From: Heterotrichella gracilis
Lineage: Eukaryota > Sar > Xanthophyceae > Tribonematales > Xanthonemataceae
Assembly: GCA_032358255.1 (NCBI GenBank)
Contig: JAULBX010029170.1
Coordinates: 1 to 23,441 of the forward strand
Length of the DNA: 23,441 nt
Reading direction: 5' to 3'
Positions 1 to 10,546 of this stretch are shown in pieces. The position numbers and the translations under genes were made by a program. The number at the start of each line of letters is the position of its first letter. Within the stretch, counting starts at the first letter, position 1. The notes below the pieces were generated by a model that was not told the origin of the DNA, ran no database searches, and was given only the letters and a program-made list of their open reading frames with translations.

Positions 1-954
1 GTAGTAAATGTGGGGCCAATGTGGCTCCATTAATTCACAGTTTATTTAGTAAGCGGGGTGACTTTTTCAAGCACCCCAAACAGTCTCGCGAGCCCGGGTT
101 GGCTCCCTGAATGTGACTGTCAAATAAATCTTGTAAATCTTGTTGAAAGGTTTTCAGACATATCCAATGCTCACTTAATCAGTTTTAATAAGTTTTGCTA
201 CAACGCATATCGCCAAAACTACTTCAATTTTTCTAATAGGATGCATAGCCCTGCCACAGGCTATGTAAGGCACTGCAGAATCCTCAAGACCCCTGCTGCG
301 TCTGCATTGCTTTCTGAACATTTTACGTTACCCAGCGCAGCGTTTCAACCCCGTTTGATGGTCACCTGTACCATTCCATAGGCGTCGGTCTATTACATAC
401 CGACAACATTACAAGTCACTGCCGCAGTGACGGTGTTGTAGAACCAGTGGGGCCGTGTGGAGTGGTCGGGGCTGCAGGGCTAGAATGCTTTTGGCCAGCC
501 AAGAACATGCCAAGTACACCCCCCTACACACACACTGACATGGGAAGATAAAGAGCGAGTTTGTCCTGAACGACAGCTGTTTGAACACGGGTAATCAACA
601 GATATAGAGTGCAAACAGCACTTGTTGCAAGCTGTGTCCCTGACAACGTCCGGCAAAAATACAACACATATTTTCAATAAATAAATACCCAGGCAACGGG
701 ACATGAAGTCACCGTTAAATGGTTTTGTTTGTCCGCACCCCTTATTCCGTTCCTGTTTTGCGTCGCGTGCACAGTTAACGGTTGGGTTGGAACAAGCTAC
801 CGTACGTGTTCAAGGAGAAGAAGCAACATTCCAGCTGGGATGGATACGTCGCATGCAGCATGCATGCATATGGCAACAGCTATCACTATGCTGTGATAGC
901 TTAGCTTTCACTTCCGGTGGAGATAAACACTAGAATAAACTTCTTTTAGACCGC
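1..954. other. 5' flank of unit 1; no gene recognised
   Basis: No supported coding region. From about 190 the sequence is recognisably related to 10760-11984 upstream of gene B, for example at 246-257 versus 10815-10826 and in the CAAGGAGAAG block near 810. It therefore contains the left part of the duplicated unit and presumably the gene A promoter. A small perfect hairpin lies at 878-901. No clear TATA box was seen. Confidence 0.5.
878..901. repeat. Short perfect hairpin upstream of gene A
   Basis: AGCTATCAC, a 6-nt loop, then GTGATAGCT: a 9-bp perfect stem about 100 nt before the proposed start. It is absent from the matching position before gene B. Function unknown; it could be a regulatory stem or chance. 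Confidence 0.4.
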
Positions 955-1023
955 ATGGCACTTGACACGGCGCAGGTGTCACGCAGTTTGGATGTAGCTG
1001 GCAATGAAGTACTCGTCAGCTGA
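955..1023 (+). promoter_or_regulatory. Conserved upstream ORF before gene A (22 codons)
   Basis: A short ORF beginning MALDTAQVSR ends at TGA 1021-1023 and overlaps the proposed gene A start (1004) in another frame. The same position before gene B has an ORF with the same first ten residues. Two differences within that shared stretch are synonymous (CTT/CTC, GTG/GTA). Overlap with the main start would be expected to lower gene A translation if the mRNA begins upstream of 955; the transcript start is not visible. An alternative is a 5' exon with a donor at CAG|GT. Confidence 0.5.
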
Positions 1024-1702
1024 CTCTACTACTGAATGGCGTCGACACCGGTGGCTGTTAGCGCTGTGCAACCTGGTAAGCCAGCATTGAAGACTGCTCA
1101 CAAGCTAATAGCCCGTTGAAAATGGCATCAACTGTATCAAGTCACCAACCCAATGCCACGAACTGCCTTGCCTTGTTTTGCATGCATCCTGTACCTGAAA
1201 CTGTCTGACATTCTACCGTAGTGTGCACCAAATTGTACCAAAGTAAAGTGAAAGAGTTTATTTCTCTGCAAGCATGTACCCTTTCCTTGTCCCAAACTGT
1301 ACTTGGCTTCTTCTCTCGGCTGCTGCGAGCGGTGCACACTGCAAGCTCGCTGGGCTGTGAGTGCTTCCTGTATGCACTATCTCTTACTACCACTGGCAGC
1401 TTGGTATCCTGCAGTAGTCCGGCCACGCCGAAACAGACTAGGCATGCTTTCACATCTGCATTTCTGACGCCAACATGCCATTGGTCAACATGCTTTCATG
1501 GCACAAAGCCGATGGGGTGCCAGCAACGGCGGTGAGCCAACTCTGATGGCATGCCTCTCTAGGCTCGTCCAAATAATGCTTGATAGCCTAGCCCAACGCT
1601 TCCCCCTGCTGCAGTGGCTGTTCAAGAGCGCTGTCGCTATCCGCGAGCCCCCCTTGCCCTCGCCCCCGCCATTCCCCCCTGCTTTCCCACTGCAGACTGC
1701 AG
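1004..1702 (+). other. Gene A exons 1-2: signal peptide and Pro-rich start
   Basis: Exon 1 (1004-1075) joins in phase 0 to exon 2 (1615-1702). The joined N-terminus has a basic stretch followed by a hydrophobic core ([15 protein letters not shown]) and small residues (KSAVA), consistent with secretion. It is followed by a [11 protein letters not shown] segment. The n-region is unusually long, about 18 residues. The ATG at 1036, which aligns with the gene B start, is out of frame here. Confidence 0.65.
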
Positions 1703-4700
1703 GTATGAGCTGAGTGCACCCCATCAGCATGCACCGCATAATGCTCCCATTGCATGGCCATTTGCACCACGTCTGTTGTGTGAAAGCTCTGCTGGTCAGC
1801 CCGCCTTCCCCGCATTTGCACTGCGTAAGCACAGCCACACATGCAGCAAATGTGTTGTTTCTGTGCGCAGGCTATGCAGTCACTGAGCCCACCATCACTG
1901 TGGGCGGCTGCACCTGCACCTCTACTGCATGGCCCTCAAATGGGCAGCCAGGAGTGTTCTTCCGGTCGCGCTACAAGGGGTGCTATCTGCCGTCCCCTGA
2001 CGCCAGTGTGCCCGCCTGCATTGTTGACCCTGCAACCTGCCGCAACCTGCCGGCCATCACCACCGCGTGGGGGTTTTCTTTTGACTACTGCCTAGGTACG
2101 CATGCACCCACATATTGCCAAGCATCTACATCTCATTGGTGAATCTGAATCACAACGTGTTTGTCATGCCTGAGGTCTTGGGGCTGCATCCGGCTGACAC
2201 TGTGCATTCGGCTGACAATGTGCAGCAAAGCCTTGCGGTTTGCTGTTTGACAATGGGGCTCCAATCAGGGTTGAATTGGGCTTGGTTGTGCAGAGACCAA
2301 AGCGCCCATCACCCAGGCTGGCTGTCAGTGCCAAGTGGCGTATGCTATCACTGATTCCAGTGGCTCGTCCTACCAAAGCTACGGGGGGTGTTCCATCACT
2401 AGCGATGGAGGGAACCGAGCGGGCATGGCATGGTGCCCAATTGTCAACGGCACCTGCAAAAGCAAGCCTGCAGGGGTAGACTACGACTTGTGTACAGGTA
2501 CGCACATATACCACAGTGATTAAAAGCCCTGCTCACTTTGGTCGAGCGCACGTAGATGTGGGCATGCCTCATCGATCGCCCTTTGTGCTTAGTAGGCTAA
2601 GGTTGAGGCCTTGACCGCGGGTAGCATGTCGTAAGAGGTCATGGTTGGCCGGGTGTCATGTGAAGCCCTTGCTGAAATGGACAGAACTAACTAGACGGTC
2701 CAAACTGACAGGCCCCCTTTATTTCCTTGTAGGGTCCCCTCTCACGGTCAGTATCAAAATGCTGGGTTCGCCTGCAAGTGAGGGAGTTGCACCAGCACAA
2801 CTGGGAGACTACAGCGCACCAATCTACTGGGATCCCAACCAGAGCATGGTGCTCCATCGCCAGAATTTCACTTCAAATGTGCGTACTGGGCTGCCTGCAC
2901 AGCCGACCTTTGCGCTTCTGAATCATGCCCAGCAGCATGCATCATCGAGTGTTATCAAAGATTGCATAGTAATTAGTACATGCATCATCGAGTGCCATCA
3001 AATATTGCATCATAATCAGTCACATGCATTCCAGTACAGCCAGTTCAGCATTCAGCCTTGCACAAGCTTGCGCCACTCCTGGCATTGCTTGTACCATTTC
3101 TCAATGTGTATAATGCTCCAGGGTTGCATCATGTATTGATCCAATTTGTGATCATACACCAGGTCATGGACCCCCACAGCAGCATAAGGGGCATCCAGAC
3201 TGAGCTGTCATTGGTGTGTGTGGTCATTGTCTGTTCCATTTGGCCACTGTAGAGGAATATTGGACAATGAGCAAAAGCTTGATCCAGCCAGGTAGTCACG
3301 TATCCCCGGGACGACTTGTCAGGTAGTCTCCCAGCCTGAGGGCCGTGGCACCCAGGCATCAGGTCTCCCCATTGCACTGATGATTCACTCGTCCATGTGT
3401 CCCGCAGCCCGCCATGTTCAATGTGCTTGGGGGAGAAAACATGACCTTCCTGTGTGGGGATTTGGACACGCACCTGTGCCAGTACATGGTGGGAAGTAAG
3501 AACTTGGCACAGCTCGTGCAATCCAGCTTCACCAACTACACGCCCCCTTTCAAGGCCAACGAAGCGCGCAACTTCTCCACATGTGTGAACGGGGCAGTGT
3601 GCAGCCTGGGAGCTGCGAACCTGGTGTATGGTGCGCAATTGACGGCGCATGCTGGGATGGAGCTGGTGTATGTGCGCGACGGGGTGACAAGTGAGTGGCT
3701 GGCATGTACATGATGCAGTGGGTCACGTGGCGCCGGGTCAGATGATACATGAGAAGTGCGTGCCTGGCACAAGCATGATGTCACAATGACACATGTTGCC
3801 GCGGTGCGGGTTGTAATTACATATAAGACATCTGTGGTACAACATTCCGCTGTAGCATCATCTGGCGTTGCATACGGATGTGTGCCTGACCACTTTGTAT
3901 TGTGATGCCGCTGCTGGGGTACATATACGGCTGTGGAGGACCACATGGTCTGTAAGACATCTGTGCCAAGGTGCTGAATGGAGGGCCTTGTTGCTGCGGG
4001 CGTGTCTACCCACGCGGTGCACTGGTACATGGTCGTGGCACTGGCACTGCGTTGATGAGTTGACTGTTGGGTCCATTTGCGCCAGATGGGAAGAGGCTCC
4101 TTCTTTTCACATTGGCTGCGTAGATATTATTATGCATTTATTTGTTTATTTATTTATTTATCTATTCCCATTGGACCACACTCGGTCTCAACCATCCCCC
4201 ATCCTGGTGCGCAGGGCCTCAAGTGGGGTGTGCACTCACGCTGTGCCCATTTGCGGGGATCAGCGGCACCAGCGACCAGGACCTGACCCTCTACTGCAAA
4301 GGACCCTATATGGGGTTTTGGGTGGGTGGCACCCCGCCTGTGGATGTGATGGTGGATGTGCGGCAAACGGTGCGTGACACATGCAGCAAATAGTTTAGTT
4401 ACAGGCAATACAGCTAGGTGTACAGGCACCCTTGCACAGCTTGGGCCACCCAGCTCAGCCTTGACTGGCCTTCTACCGTTCCTGAGATCCTTATCAGTAC
4501 AGCAATAAGGCTGTGCAATGTGCCTGAAAGGGTAATCTGCCATGCCGCCAATGGAAGTTCTAATGCAGTGTATACTCAACGGCACGGGACCCTTGCAGTT
4601 TGCAACATGTGCAATGCACGTTGCAATGGTGGGATGTTTAGGGTTTAGGTTTTATTGTATAGAGCTATGCAATGTGTTGCCATTGAGGTTCTTTGAAAGG

Positions 4701-7700
4701 CCATATGCACAGCTGGTGTGCCTGGCGTCACATGTGCAGCATTGTTTCATTATGCCAAGGCGCGCCTCCCCCTACCAACCCCTCTTCAGATCAACAAACG
4801 AGCGTATGTGGTTTGGTTCCAATGCAGGGTACTCTTGGTGCCATCTTCTCCTTCAGGCTCGATTGCCACTGCGAAAACCTGCCAGATTGCGATGCAGCCA
4901 CACGCAAAACCAGCATCAGCTTTTACGACGTGCCGTGGGATACCATAGGCACCGACACCCAGCCAATATACACTGCTGACATGTCCCAGACAGCAAACAC
5001 CAAGTGCTCTGTCGATACATGTGTGCACAATGAGGACCAGCTATCACCAGCCGTGAGTGGTGCGACAGCCACCATCATATTCACCATCAAGGGGGCCTAT
5101 AACAAAGGTAGGGAGTGGCGAATAGTCACAACCTTATGTGGGAGCGAGGGTCATACAACACATTTTGTTACAGGCATTGTCATTTGCAGCACATGTCTGT
5201 TACGTCTCTGTAACCGCACAGACCTTTTTCATCTCTTGTCATTTATTACCTGCAGTGCGGGCCCATGCTTGCAAAGCATCGAAATGTACAGCTGCCAATT
5301 AACCCTCATCCCTATTGGAGGTTCAATGTGTGAACAGTGTTGTGTAGTATGAGAAACCTGGGCTGTGGCCAAATGGCACCTTTTGCTTGCCCCCCCATCT
5401 CACCGGGCATGGTTCCCTCCCCTTGGGTCGTTGCTCCCCCTGCACCTGTGCCAACCGCACCCCAACCCCCTCTTGGTCACACTTATGCTTGTACTGATTA
5501 TATATCGCAATGCAACATATATCAACATGTATATCTTCTTATATATTCATACATATATACAAGGGAAAGTAAAAAAGTCAGGGAGTTTACGCATATGGCT
5601 CATATTGCAGTTCTTATTGGGTGCTGGCCAAGGGCTTGGGGATTTAGGGTAAACAATCCTTGCGCTCCTCTCACATGGCGCCCTCCCCATGTGTGTGCAG
5701 TTATCAAGGTGCTTGCTCCCCCTTCGCCTCCGCCATCCCCACCCCGACCGCCAGCTCCCCCACCTGCCCCTCCAGCCATCACGGGTAAGCAACCGGTTCC
5801 CATCCGCGCGAGGGTGATTTGTGTTGTCACCTGGTCCATCGGAGGCTCCCTCACTCCGTCAGTGGTTCCCTCGTCATGTCAATGCCATGTAGTATGCTGC
5901 TATGCCGAGCATTTGCAAACCTGTGCTAGATCTTCGTTGCGCTTTGCAATCTCCTGCGCTTTGGCTGGTACTCAGTACCTCATTGATCTTGTCATTGTTG
6001 CTCGACAATTTCCAACACCATATATATCTCATGCTATCGTTGTTTTCCTCTCTCTGGCCCTCTCTCTCACACACACAAGCACACACTGCCTATTGCATAT
6101 ACGCGCTATGTCATATATCCCACTTCAAGCACCCCATGTCATTGCCATATGGTACACTCCCATGGGCGGCAAATGTCCGTACCCTGAGAAAGCCTCCTCA
6201 ATAGCGTTCGGCACACCCCCGTGTGTTGGCAGTTGTTCATAATTGCAAGCAAAACCTTGTGTGCTGCGCAGCGCCCTCTGGCGGCGGCATGGGTGCAGGC
6301 GCCTATGTGGGGATTGTGGTGGGTGTGCTGGCTGTGCTTGCCATCCTGGTAGGCCTGCTGTGGCACAGGCGGAAAAAGGTGAGCGGGCCGCATGAACTTC
6401 CAACATGCGTGAATAGCACCCTTCTTGTTTGGGTTCTGTAGCAGTGAACCTGCGGTAGGGTTGGAATGATGAGGGGCCTAGGTCGTGGCCCCTGAAACAG
6501 GCAAGGACTCTTAAATCACAAACCTGTTGGCAATCGCTCACCTGGTGCACACCAGCGTCTGCCCACTACTCCCAAGCCTGCGTCGGTTGCGACACAACCC
6601 TGAACTCCCAAGCCTGGGCCTGCTGCGCACACAGCCCATACAACCATGCATACTGCAAAGGGCTGCCTGGCAATGGAGTTGACACTGTGCTGTAGGAAAC
6701 CAAGGGTAATGAGATGGTACCGGTCCTATGATATCTTATTACCCTCTTGGTAACGCAGATTGCAGAGAGGGTGGGTGGGTTGGGATGCGAGTAGGTGGGA
6801 GTGGCAATTGGAGCACCAATTAAAAGTGTTTGGGTTGTATTCAATTGGTATGCAAACAACCCCGTGCCAAGAGAATTTCAGTCACCGGACTGTAATCAAT
6901 CACCAGAAGGGCTTTATTTCGTCATTATCAACTCAATTGAAAAGCAGTGTGAACAAGCGCTCTGCCTATGCCCTGCTCTCCTTGCCTTCATGTATTGTGC
7001 CACCAGTGTGTAGGCGGGGAGTGCAGGGAGTGCAATGTTGCTGTGAAGCGCTCTGCCTGTACCACGCTGTGTGCCATGCCCCAAGAACCCCTCAACCCAA
7101 AACGCGTAAACCCTACAGGCGCAGGCAGCAGCCCTTCAGGCCGCAGAGGATGCTCTGGTGGAGGCAGAGGGGCAGGCCTTTGGCAAGTCCCTGTCCGCTA
7201 CCGCCGAGAAGGACTTCAGCTTCACTCAGTACGATTGGAACGTCCAGGAGGGGGAGATCACGATTGTGAAGGGACCTGATGGGGAGGATGTGGTGCTTGG
7301 CTCGGGAAACTTTGGCCAGGTAGGGTGGACGTGAGACCCTCACGAGGGTTTTGGGGCAAGCATGCTGCTGAGGATGATGCCGCCGGAATCATCTTTGTAC
7401 CATCACTGCCGTCATCATGCGTAGCAAAATGTTGCACATTCCATGCAGCATACCAGCGCCGGTGTCACATTGGCAATGCCGGTCCAGGTGACTAAAGTGC
7501 ACCTGTTTACCTACTGAAGCTACCATATGGTACTTGGGTACCTGTGGAAACTCTGCACAAACACGGCGCTATCCCACATCCTAAGCACCCCACTTTTGAG
7601 CACTACTTCAAATCCTGTCTGTCCTTTACCCTACCCAAACCCTCCAGGTGTACAAGGGGCTGTGGGCGGAGACCACCTACATTGCGGTCAAGGTCATCAA

Positions 7701-10546
7701 CTCAACGCTGGTTGCGAGCGAGGTGGACCGCAAGGTCATTGTCAAGGAGATATCCATCCTCAAGAGCTCCAGGAGCCCATACATTGTGCAGGTATGGCCT
7801 GATGCACACGGCTGCGCGCGTAAAGTTGTAACAATTTTACTTACATGCGTTCTTGCGATAAAGCTAGATTAGTAGTCAGTCCTGCATGCCTTGCGCCAAC
7901 CTGCCCTGTCCTGACACTGCTTATACCATTTCTGCAGTGGCGGTGTCAACGCACCTAAGCTTGTGGCTTTGGTTTTCGATTTTTGGCGATGTCAAAGCTT
8001 TCTACTGCAAAAGCCTGTCAAGGGGCCTGTAGGACTCGCGACAATCTCCCTCTGGCTGGCCAGCACAGCTGTACCCTGTCGGTGATCCCCCTTGCTGATT
8101 CAAGCCTCCCCCTCCCCTTGGCCGCAGTTCCTGGGTGCATGCATCCGCCCCGACCAGACCCTCATCATCATGGAGCTCATGGAGGGGGGCAGCCTGCATG
8201 ATGCGGTGGGCAGGCGCATCATCACGTGGTACACAAGGTAACCACTCAGTAAGTGCATTGTAATCGCATGCTACCAAAGGTGCGCATCATCACGTGGGTA
8301 CACAAGGTGCGGCTGGGTGACAGGCGCATGCTTTGGCCTGATGCAGTGCTGCTGCGTCCTGGAGAATGCAGCAGCCAGTGCTCAGTTTGCGACCCTTGCA
8401 GTGCCTGTCCGGATGAAAAAAGGGAACAGGTGCCAGTATGCTCCGCACACCAATGCCATGCTTGACCCGCGTGCATGTCTCCCCTTGCCCGCAGAGGTTG
8501 GAAGGTGGCCATGGATGTTGCGCAGGGCATCCACTACCTGCACCAGCGAAACGTAATCCATCTGGACATCAAGGCAGCAAACATACTGCTCACAGGGCAG
8601 GTGGGTGGGTTAGTTGGTTAAGTGCATTCCCGCCAATAGCATGTAGTACACATGGCGCCAGTCCCCGGGTCAAAAGGCCATAGACAGATATCACAGAGTG
8701 CAGGGTCACCGCCTGCACCCTGGGGTGATATCTGTCTATGGCCTTTTGACCCGGGGAGAGGAGTCCTGGGGATGGCTATGGCGCTGCCGCCTTGTGAATT
8801 ATCTATCTATCTATCTATCATGGCGCCAGCATAGGCAGCCTGTCCTGGCACCTCGTCTGTAATTTTGCGTGTGTTTGGGTCCCTGATGAACAGGTCAGTA
8901 TGTGTGGGTAGGTGGAGCCCATGAATGTGGGAGGGCAAAAACAGGGTGTGCAGCTCATGTTGTAGTTTGTATACTGGGATGTTCACATACAAATATTGGG
9001 TGACAAGAGGCGATGAGGCCCAAAAACATATATCTTGCAGCATTTGGCCGGTTCCACAATTTATGGTACCTTCCTGCATGGACTCCTATATGCATGTGCA
9101 CCTGCTCATCCACGGACACGTGTCCACCTGTAGCCCAACGTGTCTTGGCCCATTGCGTGCAGGGTGGCGCCAAGGTTGCGGACGTCGGTGTGGCCCAGAT
9201 TCTGCAGCAGACCAACGCGCAGACAGGGGCGCAGATGAAGGGCACCTGGCCATACATGGCGCCGGAAGTCATTTCAGGCAAGGAGTTGTGTTGCCCTGGC
9301 TAAGGGTGGTGGCTATGCTAAGGATTTGTTGGTGTACTTGATAAGTGGCTGTAGTTGCAAACGCTTGTCTTTTTCCTGCTTAATTTTGTGGCATTGCCCT
9401 AGCTGAGGGAGGTTAGATGCGGGATTGGATGCAGGTGCATGTTGCTGTGCTGCTGTGTATACCAGCACTGTGATGCATGTGACTCAGGCTTTGTATGTCC
9501 CTTGTTTTCTTTCTGTCTGTCTATTGCAGTGCAATAACACGCCTGGTTGAGGGCAGCCCAACCACCATATATATACACCAGGGGGTATAAATACCACCAG
9601 GGGTTTCCCTCCCTGCTGAAAGGGTTTTGGTAGGGTTTTCACGGTTTTCCCTTCCCTTTTTCCGCAGGCCCCACCATCACCACCAAGGCTGACGTGTACA
9701 GCTACGGCATCCTCCTGTGGGAGATTTGCACAGGGGAGAGGCCGCAGAGGAACCAGATGCGCGCTATCATGTAAGTGGACAACCCTGCGGTAACCCAAAA
9801 GGGTTGTTCATAGGTCCACTCTAAGGAATTGCCTCCAGAGTAAACCACATGTGTGGTGCAACTGACCATTTCTTGGTTTTGCACACTGGGTTGCATTCAT
9901 GGTTGTGGCGCGCTGGCTACCATGCACATTTGCAACCAACGGCCCGTTTGCACAGGCAAGGGCTCAATGCCTGCGTTAAAGCCAAGTTGGGCAGCATGCA
10001 TGGGAGTCTTGTGCCGCTTGATTGCCACACGATGACGATACGAATTTTCGTGAATGTTTTCTGTTGTTTACTAATTGGTCAATATACTTCGTTACTGAAG
10101 TAAACCATACCTGATTATCACCCATATACTGCAGCCATCTTTAATGAACTGTTCCACACTCATCTACCCACCCCTCCCTAACCTTAAACCCTAAACCCTA
10201 AAACCCTTGCAGGGTACCCGAGGAGTGCCCCCAACGCATTGTGGACCTCATCCGGGCATGCACCGCCACCGACGCGGCTGACCGGCCCTCAATGCACGAC
10301 GCCATAGAGACGCTGCGCCTGAATCGCAAGGAGGAGGGACCAAAAAAGGGGCGAAAGCACCCCAGCTCGCTGCCTGAAACTGTGGGGTCCCTGCGGGCCC
10401 CAGGGTCAGGAATTGACGAGGGGGTACAATCGGCGCCAGTGGGGGCGGGGAAGGGCGATGTAGGGAGCAAGTATCCAGCCACACCGCCGGCCACAGCGCC
10501 TGGTCAAATGGCACATCAGGAGCCCCGGGAGGGCGCCAGTGCGTGA
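1004..10546 (+). CDS. Gene A: receptor-like TKL protein kinase (17 exons)
   Basis: Proposed single-pass receptor kinase of 918 residues, assembled by comparison with gene B. Exons: 1004-1075, 1615-1702, 1871-2095, 2294-2497, 2733-2878, 3408-3690, 4215-4369, 4828-5107, 5701-5784, 6272-6378, 7119-7319, 7648-7791, 8128-8237, 8495-8600, 9163-9277, 9668-9770, 10213-10546. All junctions are GT-AG except intron 15, which has a GC donor. The summed length, 2757 nt, is divisible by three with no internal stop. Order: signal peptide, two six-Cys modules, unfamiliar ectodomain, Pro-rich stalk, TM ~523-543, kinase ~600-840, tail. Kinase residues seen: Gly loop 609-614, Lys630, Glu649, Asp724, Asn729, DVG 742-744, APE 768-770, Arg832. 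It probably phosphorylates Ser/Thr or Tyr on intracellular targets after binding an extracellular ligand; ligand and substrate are unknown. The ATG at 1004 is chosen because it alone keeps the frame into exon 2 and gives a signal-like segment; this start is the least certain part. Confidence 0.85.
1871..2497 (+). other. Gene A exons 3-4: two six-cysteine modules
   Basis: Exon 3 (1871-2095) and exon 4 (2294-2497) each encode one Cys module and are both phase 1-1. The pattern is C-x-C, then about 19-21 residues, C (in YKGC or YGGC), 11-14 residues, C, exactly six residues, C, and a final C in DYC or DLC. Spacing and the WC / YxxC features recall fibronectin type II or kringle-like small domains, but I cannot assign a family. 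One N-glycosylation sequon (NGT) lies in module 2. Confidence 0.8.
2733..5107 (+). other. Gene A exons 5-8: unfamiliar membrane-proximal ectodomain
   Basis: About 288 residues over exons 2733-2878, 3408-3690, 4215-4369 and 4828-5107. It opens with a conserved [14 protein letters not shown] segment and has several sequons (NFT, NMT, NYT, NFS) and paired cysteines (CHCENLPDC). It ends with beta-strand-like hydrophobic alternation ([14 protein letters not shown]). I recognise no known domain. The fold may be a beta sandwich, by inference only. Confidence 0.75.
4137..4161. repeat. TTTA microsatellite in gene A intron 6
   Basis: Imperfect (TTTA)n run. Not present in the matching gene B intron. 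Confidence 0.7.
5701..6378 (+). other. Gene A exons 9-10: Pro-rich stalk and transmembrane helix
   Basis: Exon 9 (5701-5784, phase 1-1) encodes a stalk of about 28 residues rich in PPSPPPSPP, like algal hydroxyproline-rich wall glycoproteins. Exon 10 (6272-6378) encodes a Gly-rich lead, one hydrophobic helix ([20 protein letters not shown]) and a basic stop-transfer HRRKK, giving extracellular N-terminus topology. Confidence 0.88.
6700..6750. repeat. Imperfect hairpin in gene A intron 10
   Basis: CCAAGGGTAATGAGAT pairs, with small bulges, with ATCTTATTACCCTCTTGG across a short loop. Not evident in gene B. Function unknown. Confidence 0.45.
8282..8306 (+). repeat. Partial copy of exon 13 end in gene A intron 13
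   Basis: A near-perfect copy (one inserted G) of the last 24 nt of exon 13 (8214-8237), followed by a GTGCGG donor-like site. Use of this second donor would run straight into TAA after the true exon end. Confidence 0.7.
8651..8829. repeat. 11-bp direct repeats flanking hairpin and ATCT run
   Basis: CATGGCGCCAG occurs at 8651-8661 and again at 8819-8829, bracketing the hairpin and an ATCT microsatellite (about 8800-8819). It may be a target-site duplication. The same 11-mer also occurs in gene B exon 15 at the MAPE motif, so origin from exon sequence is possible. Confidence 0.45.
8663..8756. repeat. Perfect 32-bp inverted repeat in gene A intron 14
   Basis: The left arm 8663-8694 (starting CCCCGGGTCAAAAGG) is exactly complementary to the right arm 8725-8756. 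The 30-nt spacer has an inner 6-bp stem (CAGGGT/ACCCTG). It is absent from gene B intron 14. It could be a MITE-like insertion or a small-RNA precursor hairpin; no transposase or obvious ends seen. Confidence 0.85.
9278..9283 (+). other. GC splice donor of gene A intron 15
   Basis: The exon 15 end reads TCAG|GCAAGG, where gene B reads ACTG|GTAAGG. The exon match to the exon base and the AG|GCAAG context fit a GC-AG intron. Confidence 0.7.
10176..10206 (+). repeat. Telomere-like CCCTAAA run next to exon 17 acceptor (gene A)
   Basis: Imperfect CCCTAA/CCCTAAA repeats end just before the TTGCAG acceptor of exon 17. The matching place in gene B has the same kind of run. Confidence 0.7.

Larger units (their letters stand above)
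7119..10546 (+). other. Gene A exons 11-17: kinase domain and tail
   Basis: Exon 11 starts with an Ala/Glu-rich juxtamembrane helix and ends in the Gly loop GSGNFGQ. Exon 12 holds the ATP-binding Lys (YIAVKVI) and helix-C Glu (VKEISIL). Exon 13 has the hinge ([11 protein letters not shown]). Exon 14 has the catalytic loop HLDIKAAN, exon 15 DVG and MAPE, exon 16 [12 protein letters not shown], and exon 17 the RPSM segment plus a tail of about 85 residues. The set of invariant residues is complete apart from HRD to HLD and DFG to DVG, so activity is plausible. The Leu in HRD suggests a non-RD type of kinase. Confidence 0.9.

Noticed and set aside
58..381. 107-codon open frame in the 5' flank
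   Set aside because: No domain, and the related DNA near gene B does not keep the frame.
1036..1075. ATG at 1036 as gene A start
   Set aside because: It aligns with the gene B start but is out of frame with exon 2, so it would not yield the receptor.
5337..6242. 301-codon open frame across exon 9
   Set aside because: It reads through intron sequence on both sides; only 5701-5784 matches gene B. No start or domain supports it as a separate gene.
8800..8819. ATCT run as CRISPR or array-like structure
   Set aside because: A plain 4-bp microsatellite with no spacers.
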